The notes under the pieces were generated by a model that was given only the letters and a program-made list of their open reading frames with translations, did not search any database and was not told the origin of the DNA. From contig NZ_CP021354.1 of assembly GCF_003130705.1 (NCBI RefSeq), positions 4,588,001-4,652,000 on the forward strand: a stretch of DNA of 64,000 bases. Direction: 5' to 3'. Positions 44,985 through 53,766 of this stretch are shown here, in pieces. Origin of the DNA: Rhodococcus oxybenzonivorans (GTDB lineage Bacteria; Actinomycetota; Actinomycetes; Mycobacteriales; Mycobacteriaceae). How positions within the stretch are numbered: the stretch's first letter is position 1; each line of letters opens with the position of its first letter. Made by a program: the position numbers and the translations under genes.

Positions 44985-47087
44985 GTGGAATCCAGAAAAA
45001 TTCGGGTCGGTATCGACACCGGCGGAACATTCACCGACGTCGTGGCTGTGGACGAGGAGTCCGGAGCCGTCGTCACCACCAAGACACCCTCGACGCCCGC
45101 CGACCCGGCGCAGGGATTCCTCACCGGAATCGAGAAGGTGCTCGCCAAGCTCGGTGAGACCGGCGACGCGATCGGCGCCGTCAGCCACGGCACCACCGTC
45201 GCCACCAACAAGCTCCTCGAGGGGAAGGTCGAGAACCTCGGGTTCATCACCACCGAGGGTTACGAGCACGTCCTCGAGATCGCCCGCCAGTCCGTCCCCG
45301 ACGGCTACGGCAACTCCTACTTCTGGGTCAAGCCCGACCGGATCGTCCCCGCCGACCGCGTCCGCACCATCGGCGGCCGGCTGGCGTTCGACGGCAGCGA
45401 GATCCGCCCCCTCGTCGAGGACGACGTCCGCAACGCCGCCCGGTTCTTCGCCGAGCGGGGCATCCGCACCATCGGCGTGTGCCTCATGCACTCTTACGCA
45501 AACCCGAGCCACGAGAACCGCGTCCGGGATCTTCTGCTCGAGGAATACCCCGAGGCCACGGTGAGCATCTCCAGCCAGGTGCTACGCGAGTACCGCGAAT
45601 ACGAGCGGTCCATCACCACGCTCGTCGACGCGGCCGTGAAGCCGAACATCCGCAACTACGTGAACAACATCGCGAACCGGCTGCGCGAGTTCTCCTCCGA
45701 CGAGGGCGAAGCCCGTGACATCCCGTTCTACGTGATGAAGTCGAACGGCGGTGTGCTCTCCGCCAAGGAGGTCGTGCACCAGCCGATCACGACGGTGCTG
45801 TCCGGCCCGGCGGCCGGCGCACTCGGTGCGGCGCTCATCGCGAGTGTCGCGGGTGTCGAACAGGTCCTCACGTGCGACGGCGGCGGAACGTCGACCGACG
45901 TCACCGTCGTGGTCCGCGGTGAGCCTGCGCTCACCACCGAGGGTCGGGTAGGGGCGTACCCGTCGAAGATCCCGATGATCGACGTCGTCACCGTCGGCGC
46001 CGGCGGCGGCTCCATCGCCTGGCAGACCCCCGAGGGAACGCTCCGCGTCGGACCGCAGTCGGCGGGCGCCGACCCCGGCCCGCTCTGCTACGGCAAGGGC
46101 GGCAGCGAGCCGACGATCACCGACGCCCACGTGCTGCTCGGCCGCATCCCACCCCACCTGCTCGGCGGCGAGATCCCCCTCGACACCGAACTGGCCCGCA
46201 AGGGCGTCGAGCAGCTCGCCCACCAGCTGAAGCTCGACTTCGAGGCGTGCGCCACCGGCATCCTCGAGGTGTCCGCGTGGAACCAGGCCAACGCGCTGCG
46301 GCAGATCACGGTCAAGCGCGGCCTCGACGTCCGCGACTTCACCCTGGTGACGTTCGGCGGATCCGGTTCGCTGCTCGCCTGCCGGCTGGTCGACATCCTC
46401 GGTCTCAAGGACGTCCTCGTCCCGCTGAACCCGGGCAACGTGTCCGCATTCGGGCTGCTCACGGTCGACGTCCGCAACGACTACGTGCAGACCCACGTCT
46501 GCAGGCACGACCGCCTGAAGATCGAGGAACTGCAGTCGGGGCTGGACGCGCTCGCCGCCGAGGCGGAACGCGCACTCGCCGACGAGGGTTTCGGCGAGGC
46601 GGAGCGCAGGTACGCGCGCTCGGCCGACCTGCGCTACCTCGGCCAGGCCTTCGAGGTGCGGGTGCCCGTCGGTGAGGGTCCCGTCACGCAGGAGTTGATG
46701 GACGACGCCGCAGACAGGTTCCACCAGGCGCACAAGGAGCTGTACGGCTACGACTTCCGCGGCGACCCACACCAGCACGTCGAGTGGGTCAACCTCCGCG
46801 TCAGCGGCATCGGCCCGATCAAGCGCCCGACGCTCAACGAGATCGCGGCGGGGACCGGAGCCGAGTCCGCCGTGACCGGTACCCGTCCGGCGTACTTCGA
46901 CGAGTGGGTCACCACCCAGGTCTACGACCGGGCCCGGCTCGGCGCGGGCGACGTCCTCGAGGGTCCGGCGGTGATCGAGGAATTCAGCTCGACCATCCCG
47001 GTGCACCCCGGTTTCCGGGCGAGGATCGACACCTTCGGAAACATCCGCATCACCAAGATCGCCGACTCGAACGGAGCCAACCGATGA
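44985..47087 (+). CDS. hyuA: Hydantoinase/oxoprolinase subunit A
   Basis: This 700-residue protein has the ATP-grasping start VGIDTGGTFTDVVAVD of the ASKHA fold. Later motifs are MKSNGGVLSAKE and CDGGGTSTDVTVV, typical of HyuA, oxoprolinase and acetone carboxylase beta subunits. With HyuB it cleaves a cyclic amide (hydantoin, N-methylhydantoin, 5-oxoproline) at the cost of ATP. The GTG at 44985 has an ideal AGGAGG five bases upstream and is preferred over a start 22 codons earlier. It is coupled to hyuB by ATGA. Confidence 0.92.
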   Translation: MESRKIRVGIDTGGTFTDVVAVDEESGAVVTTKTPSTPADPAQGFLTGIEKVLAKLGETGDAIGAVSHGTTVATNKLLEGKVENLGFITTEGYEHVLEIARQSVPDGYGNSYFWVKPDRIVPADRVRTIGGRLAFDGSEIRPLVEDDVRNAARFFAERGIRTIGVCLMHSYANPSHENRVRDLLLEEYPEATVSISSQVLREYREYERSITTLVDAAVKPNIRNYVNNIANRLREFSSDEGEARDIPFYVMKSNGGVLSAKEVVHQPITTVLSGPAAGALGAALIASVAGVEQVLTCDGGGTSTDVTVVVRGEPALTTEGRVGAYPSKIPMIDVVTVGAGGGSIAWQTPEGTLRVGPQSAGADPGPLCYGKGGSEPTITDAHVLLGRIPPHLLGGEIPLDTELARKGVEQLAHQLKLDFEACATGILEVSAWNQANALRQITVKRGLDVRDFTLVTFGGSGSLLACRLVDILGLKDVLVPLNPGNVSAFGLLTVDVRNDYVQTHVCRHDRLKIEELQSGLDALAAEAERALADEGFGEAERRYARSADLRYLGQAFEVRVPVGEGPVTQELMDDAADRFHQAHKELYGYDFRGDPHQHVEWVNLRVSGIGPIKRPTLNEIAAGTGAESAVTGTRPAYFDEWVTTQVYDRARLGAGDVLEGPAVIEEFSSTIPVHPGFRARIDTFGNIRITKIADSNGANR

Positions 47088-49033
47088 CCGTCACCACCGA
47101 ACCCGTTGCAGTGCAGGCGGTCAAGCCCTACCGGCTGACCCCGGTCGACGGCACGACGCCCGACCCGGTGCTGGTGGAGATCGTCGCCGGCTACCTCGCC
47201 AGCGTCGAGATGGAGGTCGAGACGTCGATCTCACGGACCTCCCGCTCCCCCATGATCCGCGACGCCCACGACTTCCGGGCCGGCATCCACGACCGCAACC
47301 TCCGGAAACTCACGGGCCGTTCGTATTCGGCGCTGGTGCACCCGGTGGCCCGGGACTTCCCGCTCGACACGATGAAGCCCGGCGACGTCTACTTCCACAA
47401 CGACGTCTACCTGTCCGAAGGCGGCATCGGTCACCTCCCCGACCTCTGCGTCACCGTCCCGGTGTTCGCCACCCGACCGGGTGAGGAGGAACCGTCCGTC
47501 GTCGCGTTCGTGCAGGCGTTCGGCCACCACGACGACATCGGCGGCTGCTGCCCGGGATCGATGCCGTCCGGCGCGACCACGGTATACGAGGAGGGCCTGA
47601 TGGTCCCGCCGATCAAGCTGTGGGATCAGGGTGTGCCCAACGAGGCCGCGCTGCGCATTATGACCCGCAACTCGCGGATGCCCGACGCGCTGGCCGCCGA
47701 CCTCGACGCCGAGTGCTCGGCCTGCCTCATGGGCGCCCGTCGCCTCACCGAACTGTTCGAGCGGTACGGCTGCGACACCGTCGAGGCCTGCTTCGACGCG
47801 ATGATGGACGCGACCACCGAGACGTACCGCCGGGAAATCCTCAGAAAGATCCCCGAGGGCGAGTACACGTGGGAGGACTACGCCGAACACGACGGCGTCG
47901 ACGAGCCCATGCTGCACCGGCAGCGGATCACGCTCACCAAGACCGGCCCGGAGGACGAGGGCGGCGAACGCCTCATCCTCGACTTCAACGGCACCGGCCC
48001 GCAGGCCAAGGGTCCCATCAACCACTGCGGTGACTACGCCGACGGCAACTTCCTCATCAAGTGGCTCGCGCCGATCCTGCGCAACCTCGCCGACAGTCCC
48101 GAGCGGATGGCGGAACTCGACGTCAACGAAGGTGTCGTGCCGTTGATCGAGATGAAGTTCCCGGAGAAGGGCACGCTGATCACCCCGATCTTCCCGGCGC
48201 CCACCAACGCCCGGACGTTCGTGATCCTGCGGCTGCTCGGCGTGCTCGCCGGCGTCGTCGCGAAGGCCGTCGACGGGAACATGCCCGCCGACCAGGAGAC
48301 CATCCGCTACACGGGGGTGTACGGCGAGGACTTCGACGGGCACTCGTACCTGATGCGGGAGGTGCTCGGCGGCGGGTCCGGCGGCAGGCACTACGCGGAC
48401 GGGGAGGACACCATCCACGTCGTTCCCGACTCGCGGAACCTGCCGACCGAGTTCACCGAGAGCCGGTTCCCGTTCATCGTCGAGAAGCTCGGCCTGGCGA
48501 AGGACTCCGGCGGCGCCGGACGCTACCGCGGTGGCCTCGGCTACGAGAAGCACATCCGGATGCTCAAGGACGCGAACTTCATGTCGATCGCCGACCGGTC
48601 GATCCTCTCCTGCTGGGGAGTCAAGGGCGGCAAGGCCGGACGACCTTTCTCGGTGGTCCTCGACCCCGGTGGCCCGAACGAGCGCGAGTTCGACGCGCTG
48701 ACCGACGCCGAACCGATCAAGGCCGGCGAAGTGGTGCGCATCCGCACCACCGGTGGCGGCGGCTGGGGCGACCCGCTCGACCGTCCGATCGAGGAGGTCG
48801 TCCGGGACGTGCTGTGGGGCAAGGTGTCCGCGGAGGGTGCACGCGTCGACTACGGTGTGGTGCTGGCCTCGTCGACCGGGGAACCGGTCGCGGACGTCGA
48901 TGCCACGGACGCGCTGCGTGAGCAGATGCGCGCCGACCGAGGCCTCGACGAGCCCTTCTTCGACCGCGGTCCCGGTTACGAACGTCTCTCCGGCGGTGCG
49001 AAGTTCGCCGAGTTCGACTTCATCGATCGGTGA
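47084..49033 (+). CDS. hyuB: Hydantoinase/oxoprolinase subunit B
   Basis: This 649-residue protein is a HyuB-type subunit: DPVLVEIVAGYLASVEMEVE at the N terminus, QAFGHHDDIGGCCPGSM in the centre, and TTGGGGWGDPLDRP near the end. It supplies the hydrolytic half of the ATP-dependent cyclic-amide hydrolase with HyuA. The start overlaps the hyuA stop. The usual length for the family is about 520-600 residues; here extra residues are found at the C terminus. Confidence 0.92.
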   Translation: MTVTTEPVAVQAVKPYRLTPVDGTTPDPVLVEIVAGYLASVEMEVETSISRTSRSPMIRDAHDFRAGIHDRNLRKLTGRSYSALVHPVARDFPLDTMKPGDVYFHNDVYLSEGGIGHLPDLCVTVPVFATRPGEEEPSVVAFVQAFGHHDDIGGCCPGSMPSGATTVYEEGLMVPPIKLWDQGVPNEAALRIMTRNSRMPDALAADLDAECSACLMGARRLTELFERYGCDTVEACFDAMMDATTETYRREILRKIPEGEYTWEDYAEHDGVDEPMLHRQRITLTKTGPEDEGGERLILDFNGTGPQAKGPINHCGDYADGNFLIKWLAPILRNLADSPERMAELDVNEGVVPLIEMKFPEKGTLITPIFPAPTNARTFVILRLLGVLAGVVAKAVDGNMPADQETIRYTGVYGEDFDGHSYLMREVLGGGSGGRHYADGEDTIHVVPDSRNLPTEFTESRFPFIVEKLGLAKDSGGAGRYRGGLGYEKHIRMLKDANFMSIADRSILSCWGVKGGKAGRPFSVVLDPGGPNEREFDALTDAEPIKAGEVVRIRTTGGGGWGDPLDRPIEEVVRDVLWGKVSAEGARVDYGVVLASSTGEPVADVDATDALREQMRADRGLDEPFFDRGPGYERLSGGAKFAEFDFIDR

Positions 49034-49037
49034 TCCG

Positions 49038-49850
49038 ATGACCGAGTCACTCTCCCGCGGCTCCGAGATCGCCGTCATCGGCGCCGCGGGGAAGACCGGC
49101 GCCGCCGTCGTGTCGGCGCTCGAGGGGCTCGCCGACGTACGCCGGGTGGTGCACACCGCCCGGCGTCCCGGCGACTTCGCCGTCGACCTCGAAACGGGTG
49201 CGGGACTCGAAGAGGCGCTGTCGGGTTGCCGGGGCGTGTACTTCATCGCCCCCAACGTGCACCCCGACGAGCCCGCGCTGCTGCGGAACGCGATGCGCGC
49301 CGCAGCGTCGGTGGGCGTCGAGCATCTCGTCTACCACTCCGTGGCCTGGCCGTACACCCCGCTCATGCCCCACCACGTCGACAAGGCGCGGTGCGAGGAC
49401 GAACTCCGGACGTTCGGCGAGCTCCGGTGGACCGTCCTGCAGCCGTGCGCCTACGCCGAGAATTTCGGGGCGGTGCTGGCGGGCACGGCGACCACCGTCG
49501 AACTGCCCTACAGTCCCGACGCGGCGTTCTCGTTCGTCGCACTCGCGGACGTCGCCGAGGTGGCCGCCCGAGTGCTGATGGAGGGCCCCGACATCCACCA
49601 CGGCGCCACCTACGAACTCGGCGGCCCGGAGGCCCTCAGCGTGCGGGACCTGTGCGCCCGGGCGGGTGGCCCGGTGTCGGTGAAGCAGGTGTCCGTCGAC
49701 GACTGGATGTCGCGGCACGGGCGGGACCTGACAGACGATGGTCGCGCGCGACTGTCGGCGATGTTCGAGTTCTACGACCGGTACGGGGTTCCTCGCGGGC
49801 GGCGCGATGTTCGAGTCGCTGCTCGGGCGCCCGCCCACCACCCTCCCTAG
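49038..49850 (+). CDS. NmrA-like NAD(P)-binding protein, C terminus probably frameshifted
   Basis: This 270-residue NmrA-type protein has VIGAAGKTGAAVVSALEGLA at the N terminus and VYHSVAWPYTPLMPHHVDKA in the middle. The last 20 residues (after FEFYDRYG) are arginine/alanine/proline-rich and unlike the family. One base change restores FLAGGAMFESLLGRPPTTLP, which is the usual family ending. The likely lesion is an extra G in the GGGG run near 49786. It starts 4 bases after hyuB and shares its operon. Function: unknown oxidoreductase or sensor. Confidence 0.82.
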   Translation: MTESLSRGSEIAVIGAAGKTGAAVVSALEGLADVRRVVHTARRPGDFAVDLETGAGLEEALSGCRGVYFIAPNVHPDEPALLRNAMRAAASVGVEHLVYHSVAWPYTPLMPHHVDKARCEDELRTFGELRWTVLQPCAYAENFGAVLAGTATTVELPYSPDAAFSFVALADVAEVAARVLMEGPDIHHGATYELGGPEALSVRDLCARAGGPVSVKQVSVDDWMSRHGRDLTDDGRARLSAMFEFYDRYGVPRGRRDVRVAARAPAHHPP

Positions 49851-49964
49851 GGGGAACTGCCCAGCCGGGGCGCGCACGCCGGGGACGTCGCGGTCAGAAC
49901 CCTGACCCCGGACGCAACCGGGCGCCGGGGCCGTCAGCATCCGCGGACCGGGGACCTGCACGGA

Positions 49965-50001
49965 AATACCCCCGCAGCCTCGAGGGGTCTGCGGGGGTAT
50001 T
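49965..50001. terminator. Bidirectional hairpin terminator
   Basis: A perfect 13-bp stem (AATACCCCCGCAG and its complement) with an 11-base loop lies between the NmrA-like gene and the converging small gene at 50053. Confidence 0.8.
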
Positions 50002-50052
50002 CCTCTGCAACCAGGGTTGGGGCCCTTACCAGCCTCCGACCCGGGCGCGGGT

Positions 50053-50259
50053 CTATTCGGCGAGTTTCGCGACTGCCTGCGCCCAGAGGAAGAACTTGTT
50101 GGTACCCAGATCCGCGACGGTCTTGATGTTGAACGCCGCCTTCAGGTGTTCGGCGTCGGACTCGCTCACCCCCTTGAGCGCGGCGACCGGGGCCTGGGCG
50201 AGTTCCTCGATCGGACGGGTTTCGTAGGCCTTGTCGAACTTCGACGCGATACCTGCCAT
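50053..50259 (-). CDS. Small conserved-looking hypothetical protein
   Basis: This 68-residue protein has a helix-hairpin-like middle (APVAALKGVSESDAEHLKAA) followed by IKTVADLGTNKF, similar to helix-hairpin-helix domains such as DUF4332. It ends in a hydrophobic helix. A GGAGG ribosome-binding site lies seven bases before the ATG. It stands alone between a terminator and a gene-poor stretch. Confidence 0.75.
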   Translation of the reverse strand: MAGIASKFDKAYETRPIEELAQAPVAALKGVSESDAEHLKAAFNIKTVADLGTNKFFLWAQAVAKLAE

Positions 50260-50896
50260 GTGCTGACCTCCACTACTCGTTTTGGTTCCATGGTCGAGCC
50301 GCCGCCGTTGCGCCGACCCGTAGTCCAGTTAATCCGCTCCCGCCCCCGAGCGCACGACTTCGGACACGACGAGTCCCCCCGCGGCCGGACACCAATCCAA
50401 GGTGCGCCGGCCACCAAAGGAATCAGCAACCACCAGGTCGCGCGTCTTGCTGATTGTTTCCACTCAGGCATTAGCCAGTCGAAAATATCCGATGCGCGTG
50501 CTGCCGCGTGATCTCGGACGGCAATCCTCCGCGACAGCCAGACCCTCCAGCCGCCTGACCCCTTCGGCCGGACGGTCCCTCACACCGCAAACCTCACAGC
50601 AATGGGTGGTGAACGGCTGATCACTGGTTATCCGTTCTCGACACCCACCCCGAACAGATATTCGCGAGCTCGAGGGTGTGAATCGCAGAGACGATTGGCG
50701 GAGTTCTCGCAGGGCTATATGGCGGCTCGCGCTCAGTTGCGTCCGTTTGAGGATCGTCGAGCGGGACAGGATTACCGCCGTAGTGGGCGATTCACGACGT
50801 GAGGCAGCGATCCCACACGGAATGTCCACCGACTGGTGAGGGGATGACTCTCTGTACTTCGATGTCGCCCGTGCAGTGGTGGTCAGTTCGGACATG
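50260..50896. other. Long stretch without a supported gene
   Basis: About 640 bases. A minus-strand frame (50464-50895) is open but serine- and arginine-rich with no domain. No tRNA-like fold or repeat was seen. Confidence 0.45.
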
Positions 50897-51568
50897 TCAC
50901 GCGGTCATTGCGTCGGCGATCTGAGCGCGACCGTTGACCGTCGGCCGCGGTAGAGCGGGTTGCGCGGTGAGCTGGCCGCATGCCCTCCGGTGGTGAGGCG
51001 TTGAGGAATCGGCTGGGGTACTAGCGGTCAGCGCCTTCTCGAGGACCTCGGGCACTGCGGTAACCCCGTCCGCGGCAAGGAAGTGCCCCGCGCCTGTAAC
51101 CACCTGCGGAGTTGCCATCAACTGGTGGGCCAGTCGATCGGTGTGGTCCGTCGGAACGTAGGGGTCGTCGTCGGAGCGGATCACGGTCAGTCGGCCGATA
51201 CGACCCGGAATGGAACTCACATCACAGCCTTCCCCGATGTAGTCGTCCAGGTTCGGCAGCGCGGGGAGCGGGTCGAGGAATCCCGCGACCAGGATCAGCG
51301 TGCCCAGACGCCACGGTTCCTGCTGAGCCGCCAGGTAGCGAAGGACGGTCAGGCATCCGAGGCTGTGAGCGATGAGGATGGTGTCCTCGTCCGGAACGCC
51401 GATTTGCTGCGCGGCATTCAGCCAACTTTTCGGATCCGGCGCCTCCGGGTCCGGAAGTGCTGGAACCAGTGTAGGAATGCCAGCGGCTTCGAGGTGCTCA
51501 GCGAGCCAGCCGAACCAGTGGTCGGACGGAGTCGCGGCGTAACCGTGGATGATGATTGCGCGGGCCAT
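50897..51568 (-). CDS. Alpha/beta hydrolase, RBBP9/YdeN family
   Basis: This 223-residue protein begins with RAIIIHGYAATPSDHWFGWL and has the nucleophile elbow LIAHSLGCLTVLRYLA (Ser in HSLG). The acid follows in IRSDDDPYVP and the base histidine in VTGAGHFLA. Family members are small serine hydrolases of unclear substrate. The ATG at 51568 is preferred to a GTG six codons earlier because the predicted promoter would start transcription only a few bases before that GTG. The last 35 residues are an unusual polar tail. Confidence 0.87.
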   Translation of the reverse strand: MARAIIIHGYAATPSDHWFGWLAEHLEAAGIPTLVPALPDPEAPDPKSWLNAAQQIGVPDEDTILIAHSLGCLTVLRYLAAQQEPWRLGTLILVAGFLDPLPALPNLDDYIGEGCDVSSIPGRIGRLTVIRSDDDPYVPTDHTDRLAHQLMATPQVVTGAGHFLAADGVTAVPEVLEKALTASTPADSSTPHHRRACGQLTAQPALPRPTVNGRAQIADAMTA

Positions 51569-51595
51569 TGTTGGTCTTGTAGTCACGTTCTGCGA

Positions 51596-51626
51596 CGCTA
51601 ACGGTTCACGCCAGTGTGAAGGTCAA
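51596..51626 (-). promoter_or_regulatory. MerR-type promoter with 19-bp spacer
   Basis: On the minus strand TTGACC (51626-51621) is followed by a 19-base spacer and TTAGCG (51601-51596). The spacer contains the inverted repeat TTCAC-ACTGGC-GTGAA. A long spacer with an internal palindrome is the hallmark of promoters that MerR proteins activate by DNA untwisting. It points at the hydrolase gene. Confidence 0.7.
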
Positions 51627-51645
51627 GGCGACGAGGAGGGAAACG

Positions 51646-52029
51646 GTGCTCATCGGGGAGTTCGCGCACCGGACGGGGGTAAGCGCTCGGGCCCTGCGAC
51701 ACTACGAGGATCAGGGACTACTCGAACCGGTCCGGGACACCAATGGGTACCGGCATTACGACGTTTCAGATGTGACCGTCGTCGAGCAGATCCAGGCCAT
51801 GATCTCTGCTGGTCTGGGCACCACTATGATTCGACGCTATCTGGACTGTGCCCGTACTGGTGTCCACGGGACGTCTCTGGAATTGTGCCCCGACTTGAGG
51901 TCCGAACTTGACCGCATCGCGGCACGCCTGGCCCGGCAACAGGCTGCCGTGGCCGCTACCCGCCAACGCTTGGCCGAGTTGACGGGCACACAGCTCGTCA
52001 CTGATGGACGGGCAGACACTCTCGGGTGA
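51646..52029 (+). CDS. MerR-family transcriptional regulator
   Basis: This 127-residue protein has the MerR winged helix (LIGEFAHRTGVSARALRHYE, then DTNGYRHYDVSDV) and a coiled-coil dimerisation helix (LDRIAARLARQQAAVAATRQ). There is no metal-binding cysteine cluster, so it is probably an organic-ligand or stress sensor of the short type. The GTG at 51646 follows GAGGAGGG; a GTG ten codons earlier overlaps the operator. It diverges from the hydrolase it is predicted to control. Confidence 0.88.
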   Translation: MLIGEFAHRTGVSARALRHYEDQGLLEPVRDTNGYRHYDVSDVTVVEQIQAMISAGLGTTMIRRYLDCARTGVHGTSLELCPDLRSELDRIAARLARQQAAVAATRQRLAELTGTQLVTDGRADTLG

Positions 52030-52150
52030 GTGCGTCGGGTTAGTAGCGTGCCCCGCACGGGAACCGTCACTGGGGCGAGATCGACGTCCCAGCGCATGTC
52101 GGCAGTGGTCGGCTACCGTCCCGAAAGCGGATCGGCTTGCGGAACGCATC

Positions 52151-52705
52151 TCACTGCGGCGTCGGTGTACCAACCGTACGGAAAAGTAGGTCAAGTATCG
52201 CGCGCTTCTCACGATGCGTTTGCGGGTGAGTCAACATGCTCTCGACGACGAAGATGCTCACGCGTGTCATCGGCTCGATATCGGCCGCAGGCGTACCCAA
52301 ACGCGTCAGTTCACGTGAAACCCACCCTTCCCACGTGGAGTGAAAACGGTTGTGCCACTCGTCGATCTGACGTGATATCGAGGTTCTGGCATGGACGGTG
52401 TCGACCAGACGGTGATACCTCTCGAGTTCGCCCACCGCCCACAGCAGCTGCTCACCGAGCGGCACCTGATTCAGAGTGGCGAATCGAGTAAGGGTTTCGC
52501 TGTGGACTTCGTCGAGTACGCCGATGAGCAACTCGTCCTTGTCGCGAAAATACCAGTAGATGGTGTTGGTGGTCACCCCAGCGGCGGCAGCGATCCGCCC
52601 CATCGACGTGTTGTCGTAGCCATCGTCGACGAACAGCGCTGTCGCTGCTGCGACGATCTCGGACCGCTTCTCGGCTCGATCGACAGGACGGCGATTGCGT
52701 GGCAT
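52151..52705 (-). CDS. TetR-family transcriptional regulator
   Basis: This 184-residue TetR regulator has the helix-turn-helix SMGRIAAAAGVTTNTIYWYF at about residues 34-53 and a helical ligand domain. Two palindromes in the gap to the divergent hydrolase gene are its likely operators. It probably represses itself and the hydrolase until a substrate-like ligand appears. The last residues (GTPTPQ) run to the stop without a conserved tail. Confidence 0.9.
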   Translation of the reverse strand: MPRNRRPVDRAEKRSEIVAAATALFVDDGYDNTSMGRIAAAAGVTTNTIYWYFRDKDELLIGVLDEVHSETLTRFATLNQVPLGEQLLWAVGELERYHRLVDTVHARTSISRQIDEWHNRFHSTWEGWVSRELTRLGTPAADIEPMTRVSIFVVESMLTHPQTHREKRAILDLLFRTVGTPTPQ

Positions 52706-52718
52706 AGGGAAACCATAT

Positions 52719-52735
52719 CTTGAATGGCATTCAAG
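52719..52735. promoter_or_regulatory. TetR operator, site 1
   Basis: CTTGAATGGCATTCAAG is a perfect 17-base palindrome around a central G. It lies 14 bases from the start of the TetR gene. Confidence 0.75.
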
Positions 52736-52751
52736 GCGATGCTAGCCTTCC

Positions 52752-52768
52752 CTTGAATGCCAATCAAG
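52752..52768. promoter_or_regulatory. TetR operator, site 2
   Basis: CTTGAATGCCAATCAAG; its complement differs from site 1 at one base only. The centres of the two sites are 33 bases apart, about three helical turns, so two dimers could sit on the same face. Confidence 0.75.
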
Positions 52769-52836
52769 AAAACGCCGTGCCCATCGCCTGCCAGGGCATC
52801 AGGGCGTGCCCCACCGACACGAGAGACAACAACAAC

Positions 52837-53766
52837 GTGACCACCAGTGACGATGCCCAGTACTCACGCGACGACGAATGGTTCGACTCGGAGGGCCTCC
52901 GTTGCGCGGTAGCGGTATTCCGTCCGGCTGCTACCACAGCCGACACGCCTGCAGTGGTCATGGCCCACGGATTCGGCACGCCACGCGCGGTCCGCCTCTA
53001 CGCGTATGCCGATGTGTTCGCCCGAGCCGGCTACACGGTGATCGTCTTCGACTACCGCCACTTCGGTGAAAGCGAGGGCGAGCCGCGCCAACTCCTCGAC
53101 ATCTCGAAGCAGCACCAGGACTGGCGCAACGCTGTGGCCTACGCCCGATCACTCGACGGTGTCGATTCCCGCCGCATCGTCGGTTGGGGTACCTCGTTCG
53201 CAGGCGGTCACGTGCTCGCGCTGGCAGGAACGGGCGAGGACTTCGCTGCCGTCATCGCCCAGGTCCCACATGTGGACGGGTTCGCTGCCGTCCGAGCAAC
53301 CGGGCTTCGGAATGCGCTGCGTATCATGCCATCGGCCATTGCCGATCAGGCGCGAGCACTACTGAAGCGATCACCTCGCTACATCAACTCCGTAGGCCGA
53401 CCAGGTGATCCGGCGGTCATGACCTCCCCCGACGCCATGGATGGGCGCACCCGAATGCTCGCTGCATCCGGCCTGAAGGACGGCGACTACCTCGAAACCG
53501 TCGCTGCCCGGATTCTGCTCCGTATCGGCCTCTACTCCCCCGGCCGCACCGCTGCGGCGATCCAGTGTCCGACACTGATTCAAATCATGGAAGACGACGC
53601 AGTTACCCCCGCTGCGGTCGCCATCAAGACAGCACGGAAGATCCCCGACGCAACCGTGCACATCCACCAGGGCGGCCACTTCGACCCCTACACCGAACCG
53701 AAATTCCCCATCATCGTCGACGAGCAACTGTCATTCCTCAGGCGAACAGTTCCGCTCGCGCCATAA
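52837..53766 (+). CDS. Alpha/beta hydrolase (DLH/BAAT-like)
   Basis: This 309-residue protein has VVMAHGFGTPRAVRLYAYAD around the oxyanion hole and FDYRHFGESEGEPRQLLD. The nucleophile region is GWGTSFAGGH, where the motif is G-T-S-F-A with serine as nucleophile. The acid lies in IMEDDAVTPAA and the histidine in QGGHFDPY. It could be an esterase, peptidase or lactonase. The GTG at 52837 is chosen after the operators; the frame extends through them to 52720. The ribosome-binding site is weak. Confidence 0.86.
   Translation: MTTSDDAQYSRDDEWFDSEGLRCAVAVFRPAATTADTPAVVMAHGFGTPRAVRLYAYADVFARAGYTVIVFDYRHFGESEGEPRQLLDISKQHQDWRNAVAYARSLDGVDSRRIVGWGTSFAGGHVLALAGTGEDFAAVIAQVPHVDGFAAVRATGLRNALRIMPSAIADQARALLKRSPRYINSVGRPGDPAVMTSPDAMDGRTRMLAASGLKDGDYLETVAARILLRIGLYSPGRTAAAIQCPTLIQIMEDDAVTPAAVAIKTARKIPDATVHIHQGGHFDPYTEPKFPIIVDEQLSFLRRTVPLAP

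Noticed and set aside
50464..50895. A 143-codon minus-strand frame
   Set aside because: Serine/arginine-rich, no domain, no ribosome-binding site and ends in an otherwise empty region.
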